From Lautropia mirabilis (GTDB taxonomy: Bacteria > Pseudomonadota > Gammaproteobacteria > Burkholderiales > Burkholderiaceae_E), in the NCBI RefSeq assembly GCF_900637555.1, contig NZ_LR134378.1, forward strand, positions 1,498,001-1,562,000: a stretch of DNA of 64,000 nt, read 5' to 3'. Below are positions 44,200 to 54,181 of this stretch, piece after piece (within the stretch, counting starts at the first letter, position 1; each line of letters opens with the position of its first letter). The notes beneath the pieces were generated by a model. The model searched no databases, was not told the origin of the DNA, and saw only the letters and a list, made by a program, of their open reading frames with translations. The translations under genes and the position numbers were made by a program.

Positions 44200-44664
44200 A
44201 TGAAGGCAGCTCTCCGCTCTCACACCTTGCCCTCCGCTGAGGAGGTCGCCATCGCCCGCGAAAGCGGGCGATTGCTTTCGGCCTGTCTTCAGACCCGTGC
44301 AGATTCGCAGCAGATCGAACTGTTCGATGACGCAGGCGTTTCGCACCCGGTGCATCTGCCCGTCTCTGCCTTGCGGTTGCTGGTCGATGTGCTGACCGAG
44401 ATCGGCAAGGGCAACGCCGTAAGCGTGATTCCGATCCACGCCGAGCTGACGACCCAGGAAGCAGCGGATGTGCTCAATGTGTCCCGCCCTTTCCTGGTGC
44501 AGTTGTTGGAGCGAGGCGAGATCCCGTTCCACAGGACAGGCACCCATCGGCGTGTCCGCTATGCGGATGTGATGGCCTACAAGAGCCAGATTGACGCAGA
44601 GCGTCAACAGGCGCTGGACGCCTTGGCCGAGCAGGCGCAGGCGCTGGGCATGGGGTACGAATGA
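44200..44664 (+). CDS. Excisionase/antitoxin-like HTH protein, without adjacent toxin
   Basis: A 154-aa protein. The C-terminal half has an excisionase-type winged helix: LTTQEAADVLNVSRPFLVQLLERGEIPFHRTGTHRRVRYADV. Proteins of this size and layout usually precede a PIN-domain toxin, the antitoxin starting the pair. Here the following frame (MSSLSQSLVIQPGSA, then stop) is not a PIN domain, so the toxin is absent or lost. The sequence before it is AT-rich (44120-44165), as expected of a recently acquired gene or promoter. Confidence 0.75.
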   Translation: MKAALRSHTLPSAEEVAIARESGRLLSACLQTRADSQQIELFDDAGVSHPVHLPVSALRLLVDVLTEIGKGNAVSVIPIHAELTTQEAADVLNVSRPFLVQLLERGEIPFHRTGTHRRVRYADVMAYKSQIDAERQQALDALAEQAQALGMGYE

Positions 44665-44689
44665 GTTCCCTGTCGCAGTCTCTGGTCAT

Positions 44690-45322
44690 TCAGCCCGGAT
44701 CAGCCTGATAGCGGTACCGGATGTCTTCATCCTTGCGTGCGCCGGTGATGCGCAGCCGCAGTTCGAGCGTACTGCCGTGCAGTGACAGGCTGCCGTCGTA
44801 GCGGTCTGGCGGGCAGGAATAGGGCGTCTGGGCGACCAGGTGGATGCCGCCTGGTGGGATGGCGTCTGGAGGGAGGGGGCCCTTGTGGGGGCTTCCTTGC
44901 TGGGTGGCGCCTGGTTGGACGCCGCTTGGCTGGATACTGCTTGGCTGCGTGACGTGAAGTTCAGTGCCATCAGGCTCTGTGGCACAAGGCGCAAACCCGC
45001 CGGCATCAGGCACCAGCAACAGGATGTCCTGGAAGCGCTGCTGCCGAAAATGACGGAAGATGATGCCTTCTTCCCCGAAATGCCAGCATTTCCGGTCCTG
45101 GCAGGGCAGGCCGTTGTCCAGCGTGAATGCTTCCTGAAAGAAGACATCGGGGCCGTTTACCGTCACCTGTACGTGGCCGCTGCCCCGGTGGTTCCACTGC
45201 ATCCGTGAGCCAGGACCGCTTTCCGCCCTGAATTCCAGCCGGGTGATGCGGGTCATCAGGGGGAAGAGGGCGTGGTGCACGGTGCGATTGTGGCTGTGGC
45301 CTGCTGGTCCCAGAGAGAACAT
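44690..45322 (-). CDS. DUF6314-like protein
   Basis: A 210-aa protein with a C-terminal CPPDRYDGSLSLHG...LRITGARKDEDIRYRY stretch that matches the DUF6314 pattern (C-PPD-Y then a GxRKD motif) and a middle part FFQEAFTLDNG / WHFGEEGIIFRHF fitting the same fold. Between them is a Gln/Ser/Pro-rich insertion of about 45 residues. Function is unknown. ATG 45320-45322 is my choice; the frame stays open to 45454 through a tandem repeat. A later ATG at 45256 is also possible. Confidence 0.55.
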   Translation of the reverse strand: MFSLGPAGHSHNRTVHHALFPLMTRITRLEFRAESGPGSRMQWNHRGSGHVQVTVNGPDVFFQEAFTLDNGLPCQDRKCWHFGEEGIIFRHFRQQRFQDILLLVPDAGGFAPCATEPDGTELHVTQPSSIQPSGVQPGATQQGSPHKGPLPPDAIPPGGIHLVAQTPYSCPPDRYDGSLSLHGSTLELRLRITGARKDEDIRYRYQADPG

Positions 45323-45470
45323 GTGCGGTGTCCTGCCAGCATCAGGACCCGAGCGTGAACATGTGCGGTGTCTGGCTGGCATCAGAGCCAAGAGTGAACG
45401 CGCGGCAGCTTGCCCCAAGGCCCGAGAGAGCATGGGTGCAGCGTTTGCCTGCATCAGGGCCCGAGAAGGG
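45317..45470. repeat. Degenerate tandem repeat of about 40 bp
   Basis: Units begin GAACATGTGCGGTGTC at 45317 and 45357 and recur in weaker form at 45396 and 45430, each with a CATCAGG-CCC-GAG word at its end. The period is 39-40 bp, then about 34. It lies at the presumed start of the DUF6314-like gene on the minus strand and could be translated in the longer frame. Confidence 0.7.
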
Positions 45471-45479
45471 CCCTGATGC
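45451..45479 (+). terminator. Strong hairpin with T-run on the plus strand
   Basis: Perfect 12-base arms GCATCAGGGCCC / GGGCCCTGATGC with a GAGAA loop, followed by TTTT on the plus strand. No plus-strand gene ends here, although the HTH protein gene reads in this direction 800 bp upstream. On the minus strand it would fold in the leader of the DUF6314-like gene. Confidence 0.7.
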
Positions 45480-45490
45480 TTTTCGGCTTA

Positions 45491-45540
45491 TTCCGGCTTA
45501 CTACGGCTAATTCCGGCTTACTACGGCTTACTAGGGCTTA
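45491..45540. repeat. 20-bp tandem repeat at the valS 3' end
   Basis: TTCCGGCTTACTACGGCT occurs at 45491-45508 and 45511-45528, followed by a partial third unit reaching the valS stop codon at 45538-45540. The last unit is shared with the end of valS. Confidence 0.75.
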
Positions 45541-48500
45541 CCCCAGCTTGGCCCGCTGTCCCTGCACCTTCTCCAGCATGGCGCCGAACTGCGCCAGGCG
45601 CTGGCGCTCCTGCTCGACCACGGCGGCGGGGGCGCGTTCGACGAAGTTGGGGCTGGAGAGCTTGCCGTTGGCCTTGCCGATTTCGGCATGCAGGCGGGCG
45701 ATCTCCTTGTCCAGTCGGGCCTTTTCGGCGGCCACGTCGATTTCCACCTTCAGCATGAGGCGGTGGTTGCCGACGACCTGGACGGGGGCCAGGGTGTTCT
45801 CGGGCAGGCTGGCCACGCGCTCGGCGCTGGACAGGCGTGCCAGGCCGGGCAGGTAGGGCAGCATCTGGTCGATGCGGGCGTCGTCGCTGGCGATGAGCAG
45901 GGGCACGCGCTGCTGCGGGCCCAGGTTCATCTCGCCGCGCAGGGCCCGGCAGGCGTCGATCAGGGCGCGCAGCTCGGTCATCCAGGCGTCGGCGTTCTCG
46001 TCGATCCTGGTGTCGTTGGCCTGCGGGTAGGGCTGCAGCATGATGGAGTGGCGGCGCTCAGCCAGGGCCTGTTGCAGGGCTTCGCCTTCCAGGGTCTGCA
46101 CGCCGCCGTCGCCGTAGCTGTGGGTGAGCGGGGCCACCTTCTGCCACAGTTCCTCGGTGATGAACGGGATGAGGGGGTGGGCCAGCCGCAGGACGGCTTC
46201 CAGCACGCGCAGCAGGGTGTGGCGGGCGCCACGGCGCTGGGCGGGGTCCTCGTGGTTCAGTTCGACCTTGGCCAGTTCCAGGTACCAGTCGCAGTAGCTG
46301 TTCCAGACGAAGCCGTAGATGGCGTTGGCGGCCAAGTCGAAGCGGTACTCGGCCAGGGCCTTGGCCACTTCGGCCTCGGTGCGCTGCAGTTCGGAAACGA
46401 TCCAGCGGTCGACCGGGCTGAAGTCCATGAACTGGCCGGGACCGCAGTCCTTCTTGCAGGGCCGGGCGAAGCCGTTGTCATGGCCTTCGACGTTCATCAG
46501 CACGAAGCGGGTGGCGTTCCAGAGCTTGTTGCAGAAGTTGCGGTAGCCCTCGCAGCGGCTGATGTCGAAGTTGAGGGTGCGCGAGAAGTTGGCCAGCGAC
46601 GCGAAGGTGAAGCGCAGGGCGTCGGTACCGAAGGCGGGGATGCCGTCGGGGAAGTGCTTCTTGACGTACTTCTCGATGCGGGCCTTGTGGTCGGCGCGCA
46701 TGAGGCCGCGCACGGACTTGGCCAGCAGGGCGTCGAGCTCGATGCCGTCGATGAGGTCGAGCGGGTCCAGGGTGTTGCCCTTGGACTTGGACATCTTCTG
46801 GCCTTCGGAATCGCGCACGATGGCGTTGATGTAGATGTCCTTGAAGGGCACCTTGCCGGTGAAGTACTGGGTCATCATCACCATCCGGGCCACCCAGAAG
46901 AAGATGATGTCGTTGCCGGTGACCAGCACGTCGGAGGGCAGGTAGCGGGCCAGGTCGGCGCGGGTCTGGGCGTCGTCGGCGGGCCAGCCCAGCGAGGTGA
47001 AGGGCACCAGGGCCGACGAGAACCACGTGTCGAGCACGTCGGGGTCCTGGGTGAGCGGGCCGGTGCAGCCGGCGGCGTCAGCCTTCTGGCGGGCCTCTTC
47101 CTCGTTGCGGGCCACGAAGAGCTGCCCATCCTCGCTGTACCAGGCGGGGATCCGGTGTCCCCACCACAGCTGGCGCGAGATGCACCAGTCATGGATGTTG
47201 GAGAGCCAGTGGTCGTAGGTGGATGCCCAGTGCTCGGGGAAGAAGCGGATGCGGCCGGAGGTGACGGCTTCCAGCGCCGGGCGGGTGATGGCGGCCATGC
47301 CACCGGGGCGGCCGTCGGGCTGCGTCTCGCGGGTCTGGTCCACGAACCACTGGTCGGTCAGCATGGGCTCGACCACTTCGCCGGAACGGCCGCAGACGGG
47401 CACCATGTTGCGGTGCTTGACGGTGTTCACCAGCAGGCCGGCGGCGTCCAGGTCGGCGACCATGCGATCGCGGGCCTCGTAGCGGTTCAGGCCCCGGTAG
47501 GCTTCGGGCACGGCGTCGCCCGCCATGTTGGCCTGCAGGTCGAGCACGACGATCAGCGGCAGGTTGTGGCGCATGGCCACTTCGTAGTCGTTGAAGTCGT
47601 GGGCGCCGGTGATCTTCACGCAGCCGCTGCCGAATTCGGGATCGACGTAGGTGTCGGCAATGATGGGGATCTGACGACCGGTGAGCGGCAGGGTCAGCAT
47701 CTTGCCGTGCAGGTGGCGGTAGCGCTCGTCATCGGGATGTACGGCCACGGCCACGTCGCCCAGCAGGGTCTCGGGGCGGGTGGTGGCCACCGTCAGGCCC
47801 GGCAGTTCGGTGCCGTCAGCAGCCTTCTGGGGGCCGTCGGCGAAGGGGTAGCGGATGTGCCAGAGGTGGCCATCACGCTCGGTCATGTCCACTTCCAGGT
47901 CGGAGACGGCCGTGCGCAGCACCGGATCCCAGTTCACCAGCCGCTTGCCGCGGTAGATGAGGCCGGCTTCATACAGGCGCACGAAGACTTCGGCCACGGC
48001 CGTGGACAGTTTCGGGTCCATGGTGAAGTAGCCGGAATGCGTGCCCAGGCTGTCGGCGTATTCCCAGTTGGCCGAGTCGCCCAGCCGGCGCATCTGCTTG
48101 CTGATGGCGCCGCCCGATTCGTTCTTCCAGGCCCAGACGCGCTCGATGAACTGCTCACGCGGCAGGTCGTAGCGCGATTTGCCCTCGGCGGCCAGCTGGC
48201 GCTCGACGACGATCTGCGTGGCGATGCCGGCGTGGTCGCTGCCCACCACCCAGTTGGTGTCCTTGCCCAGCATCCGGTGATAGCGGATGAGGGTGTCCAT
48301 CAGCGTCTGCTGGAACGCATGGCCCATGTGCAGCGTGCCGGTGACGTTGGGCGGCGGCAGCTGGATGCAGTAGGCGGTGTCGCTGGCCGGCTGGGCGGAT
48401 GCCGTGCCGGCGGCGTCGGTGCCCGGGGCCGGCCGGTTGGCGAAGTAGCCGCGCGATTCCCACAGGGGATACCAGCGCGCCTCGATGGGCGCCGGCTCGA

Positions 48501-48555
48501 AACTCTTGGGCAGTTGGTCCTGGGCGGAATCCGCAGGGGCAGCAGCGTTGGTCAT
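45538..48555 (-). CDS. valS: Valyl-tRNA synthetase
   Basis: A 1005-aa class I synthetase. HIGH-type motif [24 protein letters not shown]-type [14 protein letters not shown], the CP1 editing domain between them, and a C-terminal coiled coil ([23 protein letters not shown]). It is a little longer than the E. coli enzyme. DUF2486, holC and pepA lie upstream on the same strand, a conserved Burkholderiales order. Confidence 0.97.
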   Translation of the reverse strand: MTNAAAPADSAQDQLPKSFEPAPIEARWYPLWESRGYFANRPAPGTDAAGTASAQPASDTAYCIQLPPPNVTGTLHMGHAFQQTLMDTLIRYHRMLGKDTNWVVGSDHAGIATQIVVERQLAAEGKSRYDLPREQFIERVWAWKNESGGAISKQMRRLGDSANWEYADSLGTHSGYFTMDPKLSTAVAEVFVRLYEAGLIYRGKRLVNWDPVLRTAVSDLEVDMTERDGHLWHIRYPFADGPQKAADGTELPGLTVATTRPETLLGDVAVAVHPDDERYRHLHGKMLTLPLTGRQIPIIADTYVDPEFGSGCVKITGAHDFNDYEVAMRHNLPLIVVLDLQANMAGDAVPEAYRGLNRYEARDRMVADLDAAGLLVNTVKHRNMVPVCGRSGEVVEPMLTDQWFVDQTRETQPDGRPGGMAAITRPALEAVTSGRIRFFPEHWASTYDHWLSNIHDWCISRQLWWGHRIPAWYSEDGQLFVARNEEEARQKADAAGCTGPLTQDPDVLDTWFSSALVPFTSLGWPADDAQTRADLARYLPSDVLVTGNDIIFFWVARMVMMTQYFTGKVPFKDIYINAIVRDSEGQKMSKSKGNTLDPLDLIDGIELDALLAKSVRGLMRADHKARIEKYVKKHFPDGIPAFGTDALRFTFASLANFSRTLNFDISRCEGYRNFCNKLWNATRFVLMNVEGHDNGFARPCKKDCGPGQFMDFSPVDRWIVSELQRTEAEVAKALAEYRFDLAANAIYGFVWNSYCDWYLELAKVELNHEDPAQRRGARHTLLRVLEAVLRLAHPLIPFITEELWQKVAPLTHSYGDGGVQTLEGEALQQALAERRHSIMLQPYPQANDTRIDENADAWMTELRALIDACRALRGEMNLGPQQRVPLLIASDDARIDQMLPYLPGLARLSSAERVASLPENTLAPVQVVGNHRLMLKVEIDVAAEKARLDKEIARLHAEIGKANGKLSSPNFVERAPAAVVEQERQRLAQFGAMLEKVQGQRAKLG

Positions 48556-48724
48556 GAACGTGTCTGGATGGAAGTGATCGGATGAGGGGAATTCTAGAGC
48601 GTGTCGGGCGTTTCATGCCCACGGTGTCGCTCACAGTGCCCCCGCGTCACGATCAGGCACGTTCAAAAGGGCCCTGTGGGGGCCTCGGTCCGGCGTCGAC
48701 GGGGCCTGAGCAGCCCCGCCGGAT

Positions 48725-49462
48725 TCAGTCGTCGTGGTTCTGGCGGGCCATCTCGGCGTGCAGCCGGGTGATTTCCTCGTTGACCGCGCGAGCCACGATG
48801 TCGCGGATCAGGCGGTTGAGGGTGTCGTGCACGTCGCGCGTCATGGTCTCGACGGCGCGGGAGATGACCGGGGCCAGCGCGTGATTCATCTGGCCATCCA
48901 GCAGGATGTCGCCACGACGCAGCAGCCGCTCCAGCACGTTCTCGCGCACCTGACCGGCCAGGTTGCTCCAGTCCACGTCCTCGAAGTTGCGCGGCAGCTG
49001 ATCGGGGTGATAGCGCTGCACGTTGACGACATCCGTCAGCATCGGGATGGCGTCTTCGTCTTCCGGCGTGGGGGTGGATGGACGCACCGCAGGCGGCACG
49101 ATGGTCGTGGTGCGCGGCGCGAACGGGGCGGCGTCCGGGCTGCCGGTGGTGGGCAGCTCGGGGAAGGGGACGGGCGCGGTGGCTGGTGCGGCCTCGTGGG
49201 CCGCTGCCGAGGAGATGCCCACATCCAGCAGGCGCATGGAATGCACCAGCTTGTTGATCAGCGCCCGGTCCTCGTCGGTGAGCGGCGGCAGGGTGGCGAT
49301 GGCGGCGTCCTCGTCCAGCGGGCCGGCCTCGTCCTCCAGGTAGTCGTCGTCGGAGTCGTCGGGGAACTGCGAGCGTGGCCAGCCGGTGGCCTGGCCTGTC
49401 GCCGGATGGGCGCCGCCTGCAGTGTGAGTGCCCGTGTCGGGGTGCTTGTCATCGGTTGCCAT
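48725..49462 (-). CDS. DUF2486-type protein between holC and valS
   Basis: A 245-aa acidic protein with a long low-complexity N-terminal part rich in Pro, Thr and Asp and a C-terminal alpha-helical region (VRENVLERLLRRGDILLDGQM, RDVHDTLNRLIRDIVARAVNEEITRLHAEMA). Proteins of this type occur in the same place, between holC and valS, in Burkholderia and relatives. Function unknown. ATG 49462 lies inside the end of holC, giving a 14-bp overlap. Confidence 0.75.
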   Translation of the reverse strand: MATDDKHPDTGTHTAGGAHPATGQATGWPRSQFPDDSDDDYLEDEAGPLDEDAAIATLPPLTDEDRALINKLVHSMRLLDVGISSAAAHEAAPATAPVPFPELPTTGSPDAAPFAPRTTTIVPPAVRPSTPTPEDEDAIPMLTDVVNVQRYHPDQLPRNFEDVDWSNLAGQVRENVLERLLRRGDILLDGQMNHALAPVISRAVETMTRDVHDTLNRLIRDIVARAVNEEITRLHAEMARQNHDD

Positions 49463-49889
49463 CTCGTTCCTCCACATCGTGGGTGAGCGGGGTGTAGCCT
49501 TGTTCGCGGTAGGAACGGAAGCGGGCGCGGGCCGCCTGACGGCTCTGCGCATCGGTGCCTACCAGTTCCACCACCCGGGCGTAGTCGGCGAAGGCGGGCG
49601 GCATGCGCTCGCCCAGATTGACCAGCACCTGACGGTGGCTGGCGGGCACGTCGGCGTCGGACGCCGTGAGCAGCACCGGGGTGCGCTCTGCCAGCGGATG
49701 CCGGACCGAGACGTGCGGAATGAAGGACAGCGGCGCGAATTCCCACAGCAGACGGTCGAAGCTGGCCAGGCGGCGGGTGTCTTCACAATAGACGACCACC
49801 TTGTGCCCGGCCTGCCAGGCCTTGCGCACCAGCCGGCAGCCGTAGCGGCCGGTGTCGGGAACGTTGAAGTGGAAATCCACCTGGGTCAT
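49449..49889 (-). CDS. holC: DNA polymerase III chi subunit
   Basis: A 146-aa subunit of the clamp loader. It starts MTQVDFHFNV and has RLVRKAWQAGHKVVVYCED, the conserved chi core, and WEFAPLSFIPHV. Chi links the replisome to SSB. It lies 34 bp after pepA and overlaps the DUF2486 gene. Confidence 0.92.
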   Translation of the reverse strand: MTQVDFHFNVPDTGRYGCRLVRKAWQAGHKVVVYCEDTRRLASFDRLLWEFAPLSFIPHVSVRHPLAERTPVLLTASDADVPASHRQVLVNLGERMPPAFADYARVVELVGTDAQSRQAARARFRSYREQGYTPLTHDVEERDGNR

Positions 49890-49923
49890 GGGGCTGCGGG
49901 AATTCGTGCCGTGGGAAGGCCGT

Positions 49924-51408
49924 TCAGCCTGCGCGATCCATCAGGAAGTGGGTGAGCAGTGCCACCGGACGACCCGTGGAGCCCTTGTTGGCTCCAGAGC
50001 GCCAGGCCACGCCCGCCACGTCCAGGTGCGCCCACGAATAGGCCTTGGCAAAGCGCGACAGGTAGCAGGCAGCCGTGATGGCGCCGGCCGGGCGGCCACC
50101 GATGTTGCCCATGTCGGCAAAGGGCGAGCGCAGCTGCTCGTTGTAGGCGTCGTCCATCGGCATGGGCCAGCAGGTGTCGCCGGAATCGTCGCCAGCGGCC
50201 TGGATCTGCGCTGACAGGGCGTCGTCATTCGAGAAGAGGCCGGCCCGCTGATGGCCCAGGGCGATGACGCAGGCACCGGTGAGCGTGGCCACGTCGATGA
50301 CCGCCACCGGCTTGAAGCGCTCGGCGTAGGTGAGGGCGTCGCACAGCACCAGCCGGCCCTCGGCGTCGGTGTTGAGGATCTCGACCGTCTGGCCCGACAT
50401 CGTGGTGACGATGTCGCCCGGGCGGGCGGCCGAACCCGAAGGCATGTTCTCGGCAGCCGCGATGATCACCGTCAGGTTGATCTTGAGCTTCATCTGCGCC
50501 ACGGCCTGCAGGGTGCCGAACACCGAGCCTGCGCCGGACATGTCGTACTTCATCTCGTCCATGTCGGCAGCGGGCTTGAGCGAGATGCCGCCCGTGTCGA
50601 AGGTGATGCCCTTGCCCACCAGGACGACCGGGGCCTGGCGTGCGCCGGCGCCACGGTAGTGCATGACGATGAGCTTGGGCGGCTGGGCCGAGCCCTGCGC
50701 CACGGCCAGCAGGGCACCCATGCCCAGCGAAGCCATCTGTTTCTGATCCAGCACCTCGACCTTGAGCTTGAGCTGGCGGCCCAGCTTCTGGGCCTGGCTG
50801 GCCAGGAAGGACGGGTGGCAGACGTTGGGCGGCTGGTTGCCCAGATCACGGGCGGTGTCGATGCCGTCGGCCAGGTCGGACATGCGCGCCACGCGGGGCG
50901 CCAGGGCCTTCTGGTCGGCGGCGCTTTCCACGCCCAGCACCACGTCCTTCAGGGCCGGGGCGGCTTCGGGCTTGCTCTTGTAATCGTCGAAGCGGTAGCG
51001 CACCTCACGGGCGGCCAGCACGATCTGGCCGACGCGCCAGGGCAGCTCGCGCAGTTCGACGTGGGCCTCGTGCAGGCAGCAGAAGGCGTCGGTGGCGGGC
51101 GAAGCCAGCACGGCACGGAAGGCGCTGCGCACGGCCTCGGCAAAACGGGGGGCCTTGATGGTGTCTTCATGGCCCATCGAGACCAGCAGGATGCGCGGCA
51201 GACCCTTGACGCTGGGGGGCACCAGTTGCGTGGAACCGGGCTTCTTGCCCAGGTCGCCGGCCTTCAGGATGGCCGAGAGCGCGTTGTCCAGGCGGGCGTC
51301 GATGGCCGCACCAGTGGGCGTGAGCCTGCCGGCCTGCACGGGCAGCACCAGGCACTGGGTGCGGAGTTTCTCGGCAGCGGTGGTCTTGAGGGAGAACTGC
51401 AGCGTCAT
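49924..51408 (-). CDS. pepA: Leucyl aminopeptidase
   Basis: A 494-aa M17 zinc/manganese aminopeptidase. Metal-site and catalytic stretches are LVGKGITFDTGGISLKP, MKYDMSGAG, and the family signature NTDAEGRL. It is a cytoplasmic hexamer releasing N-terminal residues and in some bacteria also binds DNA (XerCD recombination, carAB control). It is divergent from lptF with about 220 bp between the starts. Confidence 0.96.
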   Translation of the reverse strand: MTLQFSLKTTAAEKLRTQCLVLPVQAGRLTPTGAAIDARLDNALSAILKAGDLGKKPGSTQLVPPSVKGLPRILLVSMGHEDTIKAPRFAEAVRSAFRAVLASPATDAFCCLHEAHVELRELPWRVGQIVLAAREVRYRFDDYKSKPEAAPALKDVVLGVESAADQKALAPRVARMSDLADGIDTARDLGNQPPNVCHPSFLASQAQKLGRQLKLKVEVLDQKQMASLGMGALLAVAQGSAQPPKLIVMHYRGAGARQAPVVLVGKGITFDTGGISLKPAADMDEMKYDMSGAGSVFGTLQAVAQMKLKINLTVIIAAAENMPSGSAARPGDIVTTMSGQTVEILNTDAEGRLVLCDALTYAERFKPVAVIDVATLTGACVIALGHQRAGLFSNDDALSAQIQAAGDDSGDTCWPMPMDDAYNEQLRSPFADMGNIGGRPAGAITAACYLSRFAKAYSWAHLDVAGVAWRSGANKGSTGRPVALLTHFLMDRAG

Positions 51409-51628
51409 CAGGAATCTCGATCGGGTGAAGCGGGCCGGAGCGGCAAACGCCCATTATAGGACGGGGCTCCATGCCCCCTGCAGCGACGGCCGGCCAGACG
51501 GCCGACGGCATGTTCCCGCAGGCTGGGCGGGGAGGGGCGATGCCGGGATGTCTGCACACGCACCACAGGCGGTGAGCGTGTGCCCTCGACGCCCCGGAAG
51601 ATGCGGGCAACCCGGGTAAACTAGCACG

Positions 51629-52738
51629 ATGATCTTCCGCCAGTCGTTGCGCCGCGACCTGAACAGCGTTGCCGGCGTCATGTTTGCCACGCTGTTCACC
51701 ATTCTGGTCACCACGTCGCTGATCCGGTTTCTCAACCGTGCCACCAGCGACCGGATCGCCAGTTCCGACATCCTGCCGCTGATCGCCTTCAACGCCATCG
51801 GCTTCATTCCGGTGCTGCTGGTGCTGACGGTCTTCCTGTCGGTGCTGATGGTGCTGGCACGCGCCTGGCGCGACTCGGAGATGGTCATCTGGTTTGCCAG
51901 CGGTCAGAGCCTGACGGCCTGGATCCGCCCGGTGATGATGTTCGTGCTGCCCTATGCGGCGGTGGTGGCAGCCGTCACCTTCGTGCTGTCGCCTTGGGCC
52001 AACCAGCAGATTGCCGAGCTGCGCGAGCGCTTCAATCAGCGCGAGGACGTGTCCATGGTGGCGCCGGGGCAGTTCCGTGAATCCACCTCGTCCAATCGGG
52101 TGTTCTTCGTGGAATCGATGAGCCCTGACAAGAGCACCGTCTCCAATGTCTTCGTGGTGCAGCACAACGGCCCGCGCATGGTGGTGGTGGCCTCGCGTGG
52201 TGGCCACGTGAAGATCGAGGAGAACGGCGATCGCTTCCTGGTGCTGGAGGACGGCCGTCGCTACGACGGCACCTGGGGCACGCCTGAATACTCGCTGATG
52301 GAGTTCCTGCGCTACGGCGTGCGGCTCGATCCCAAGCCCGTCAATACCCAGATCGAGAGCGTGCGCGGCATGGCCACGCCGGACCTGATGCAGCTCTCGT
52401 CGCCCGCCGCCCGGGGTGAACTGGCCTACCGGGTCGGTCTGCCCATCTCCGTCTTCGTCATCGCGCTGCTGGCCATCCCGCTCTCGTTCGTCAACCCGCG
52501 GCTGGGCAGCTCCGTCAACCTTGTCATCGGCGTGCTCATCTACTTCACCTATTCCAACCTCAACAGCGTCGTCCGGTCCTGGATCACCCAGGAGAAACTG
52601 AGCTTCGGGGTGGGCGTGTGGCTGACTCACGCCCTGGTGCTGGGCCTGGCGCTCTACATGTTCCGCAAGCGGCTCACGCTGCCGCGCTTCAGCTTCAGCA
52701 AGCTGGTGGCCCGCCTGCGGGGAGGCAAGACGGCATGA
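51629..52738 (+). CDS. lptF: Lipopolysaccharide ABC exporter permease LptF
   Basis: A 369-aa inner-membrane protein with six predicted helices and a large periplasmic beta-jellyroll domain (about residues 130-270). It starts MIFRQSLRRDLNSVAGVMF. With LptG and LptB it extracts LPS from the inner membrane. Its stop overlaps lptG by four bases. The absence of other lpt genes nearby is normal for this locus. Confidence 0.95.
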   Translation: MIFRQSLRRDLNSVAGVMFATLFTILVTTSLIRFLNRATSDRIASSDILPLIAFNAIGFIPVLLVLTVFLSVLMVLARAWRDSEMVIWFASGQSLTAWIRPVMMFVLPYAAVVAAVTFVLSPWANQQIAELRERFNQREDVSMVAPGQFRESTSSNRVFFVESMSPDKSTVSNVFVVQHNGPRMVVVASRGGHVKIEENGDRFLVLEDGRRYDGTWGTPEYSLMEFLRYGVRLDPKPVNTQIESVRGMATPDLMQLSSPAARGELAYRVGLPISVFVIALLAIPLSFVNPRLGSSVNLVIGVLIYFTYSNLNSVVRSWITQEKLSFGVGVWLTHALVLGLALYMFRKRLTLPRFSFSKLVARLRGGKTA

Positions 52739-53883
52739 AGCTGATGGCCCGCTACCTCACCCGCGAGATTGCCGGCGGCATCATGGCCGTGCTGCTGGGC
52801 TTTCTGGGGCTCTTTGCCTTCTTCGACCTCATCAACGAACTGGACGACATCGGCCAGGGCGGCTACCGGCTGCCGCAGGCCGTGCTGTACGTGCTGCTGG
52901 GCCTGCCCAGCCACATCTACGAGCTGATGCCCGTGGCCGCGCTGATTGGCTGCATCTACGCGCTGGCCCAGTTTGCCCAGAACTCCGAATTCACCGCCAT
53001 GCGTGCGGCCGGCATGAGTCGCCAGCTGGCGCTGCGCGGCGTGCTGGTGCTGGGCGTGCTGCTGGCCGTGCTGACCGCCGTGGCCGGTGAGTGGATCGCC
53101 CCGATGGCCGAACAGCGTGCCCAGCAGCTGCGCATGGACGTGCTGGGCAAGGGCTCGGGCGTGGGCGCCTTCCGCTCCGGCCTGTGGCTGAAGGACAGCG
53201 TGCGTGGCCCCGATGGCCAGCGCCTTCAGACCCGCTTCGTCAACATCGGTACCCTGGAAGCCGACGGCGGCCTGAGCAAGGTGGCCATCCACGAATTCGA
53301 CACCGACTTCCGGCTGACGGCCGTCATTCACGCCGAGCATGGCCGCTATCAGCCGGCGCACAACGGTCAGGCCAGCAGCTGGCGACTGGAAGGCGTGGAG
53401 ACCACCCGCTTCAACGTCTCCCGCACCCAGACGGGTTACGATGCCCTGCATGCCGCCGTGGAGCGCCGGCCCGAGACCGTCTGGGTCTCGGACCTGAACC
53501 CGGCGCTGCTGTCGGTGCTGGCCATCGCCCCAGACCGCATGTCGGCCCTGGCCCTGTGGCGCTACACCTCGCACCTGAAGGAAAACGCCCAGAATGCCAA
53601 CCGCTACGAACTGGCCCTGTGGAAGAAAGTGGTCTACCCGCTGGCCATCATCGTCATGCTGATGCTGGCGCTGCCCTTCGGCTACCTGCAGGTTCGTGCC
53701 GGCGGCATCGGCCTGAAGCTCTTCTTCGGCATCTCGCTGGGCGTGGGCTTCTACATCATGAACGGCCTCTTCTCCAACCTGGGCCTCATCAACACTTGGC
53801 CGCCCTGGCTGGCCGTCAGCATCCCGTCCATCCTGTTCCTGGCGCTGGCCCTGGTGATGCTGAACCGCGTGGGACGGACCTGA
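52735..53883 (+). CDS. lptG: Lipopolysaccharide ABC exporter permease LptG
   Basis: A 382-aa partner of LptF with the same topology. It starts MKLMARYLTREIAGGIMAV and has the conserved EFTAMRAAGMSR coupling helix that docks to LptB, a periplasmic domain and C-terminal helices. ATG 52735 overlaps the lptF stop (ATGA). The frame is open further upstream but lies within lptF. Confidence 0.95.
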   Translation: MKLMARYLTREIAGGIMAVLLGFLGLFAFFDLINELDDIGQGGYRLPQAVLYVLLGLPSHIYELMPVAALIGCIYALAQFAQNSEFTAMRAAGMSRQLALRGVLVLGVLLAVLTAVAGEWIAPMAEQRAQQLRMDVLGKGSGVGAFRSGLWLKDSVRGPDGQRLQTRFVNIGTLEADGGLSKVAIHEFDTDFRLTAVIHAEHGRYQPAHNGQASSWRLEGVETTRFNVSRTQTGYDALHAAVERRPETVWVSDLNPALLSVLAIAPDRMSALALWRYTSHLKENAQNANRYELALWKKVVYPLAIIVMLMLALPFGYLQVRAGGIGLKLFFGISLGVGFYIMNGLFSNLGLINTWPPWLAVSIPSILFLALALVMLNRVGRT

Positions 53884-53984
53884 TGCAAGGTGGATGCGCC
53901 GGGCCGAAAGGGGCGGGCTATGCTTTCGGGCCCCATCTTTCGGCCCCATCCGGGGCCTTTCAGGGTTAGTCCCGACGGGTCTCT

Positions 53985-54162
53985 TAGGGTTTGCCCTAGG
54001 TCCTGACGCCAGAAATTCACCAGTGAACGGAGTAATATCCTCTTCACCAAAGGGGACGTTGATTGGTGTCAGGCACTGATCCCCCTGTTGAGGAGGAGGA
54101 GAGGCAGCCTCGGCTGCCACCGTTAGGGCGCACCTGTTCTGCCGATCAGGTGCGCCTTTTTT
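53985..54162 (+). ncRNA. Candidate small RNA or orphan leader ending in a strong terminator
   Basis: Between lptG and dps there is no gene but a structured stretch: a GGGTTTGCCCTAGG word at 53988-54000, several short complementary segments, and a textbook terminator (GGCGCACCTG 54127-54136, CAGGTGCGCC 54147-54156, then six T residues). Nothing coding ends here, as lptG stops 240 bp earlier, so the terminator probably serves a small RNA or a very long lptG 3' region. I cannot match it to a known RNA family. Confidence 0.45.
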
Positions 54163-54181
54163 CTTGCCGCTCCATGTCTGG

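Noticed and set aside
45688-48585. Plus-strand 965-codon frame opposite valS
   Set aside because: Antisense shadow of valS, rich in Val/Gly/His repeats and without domain features.
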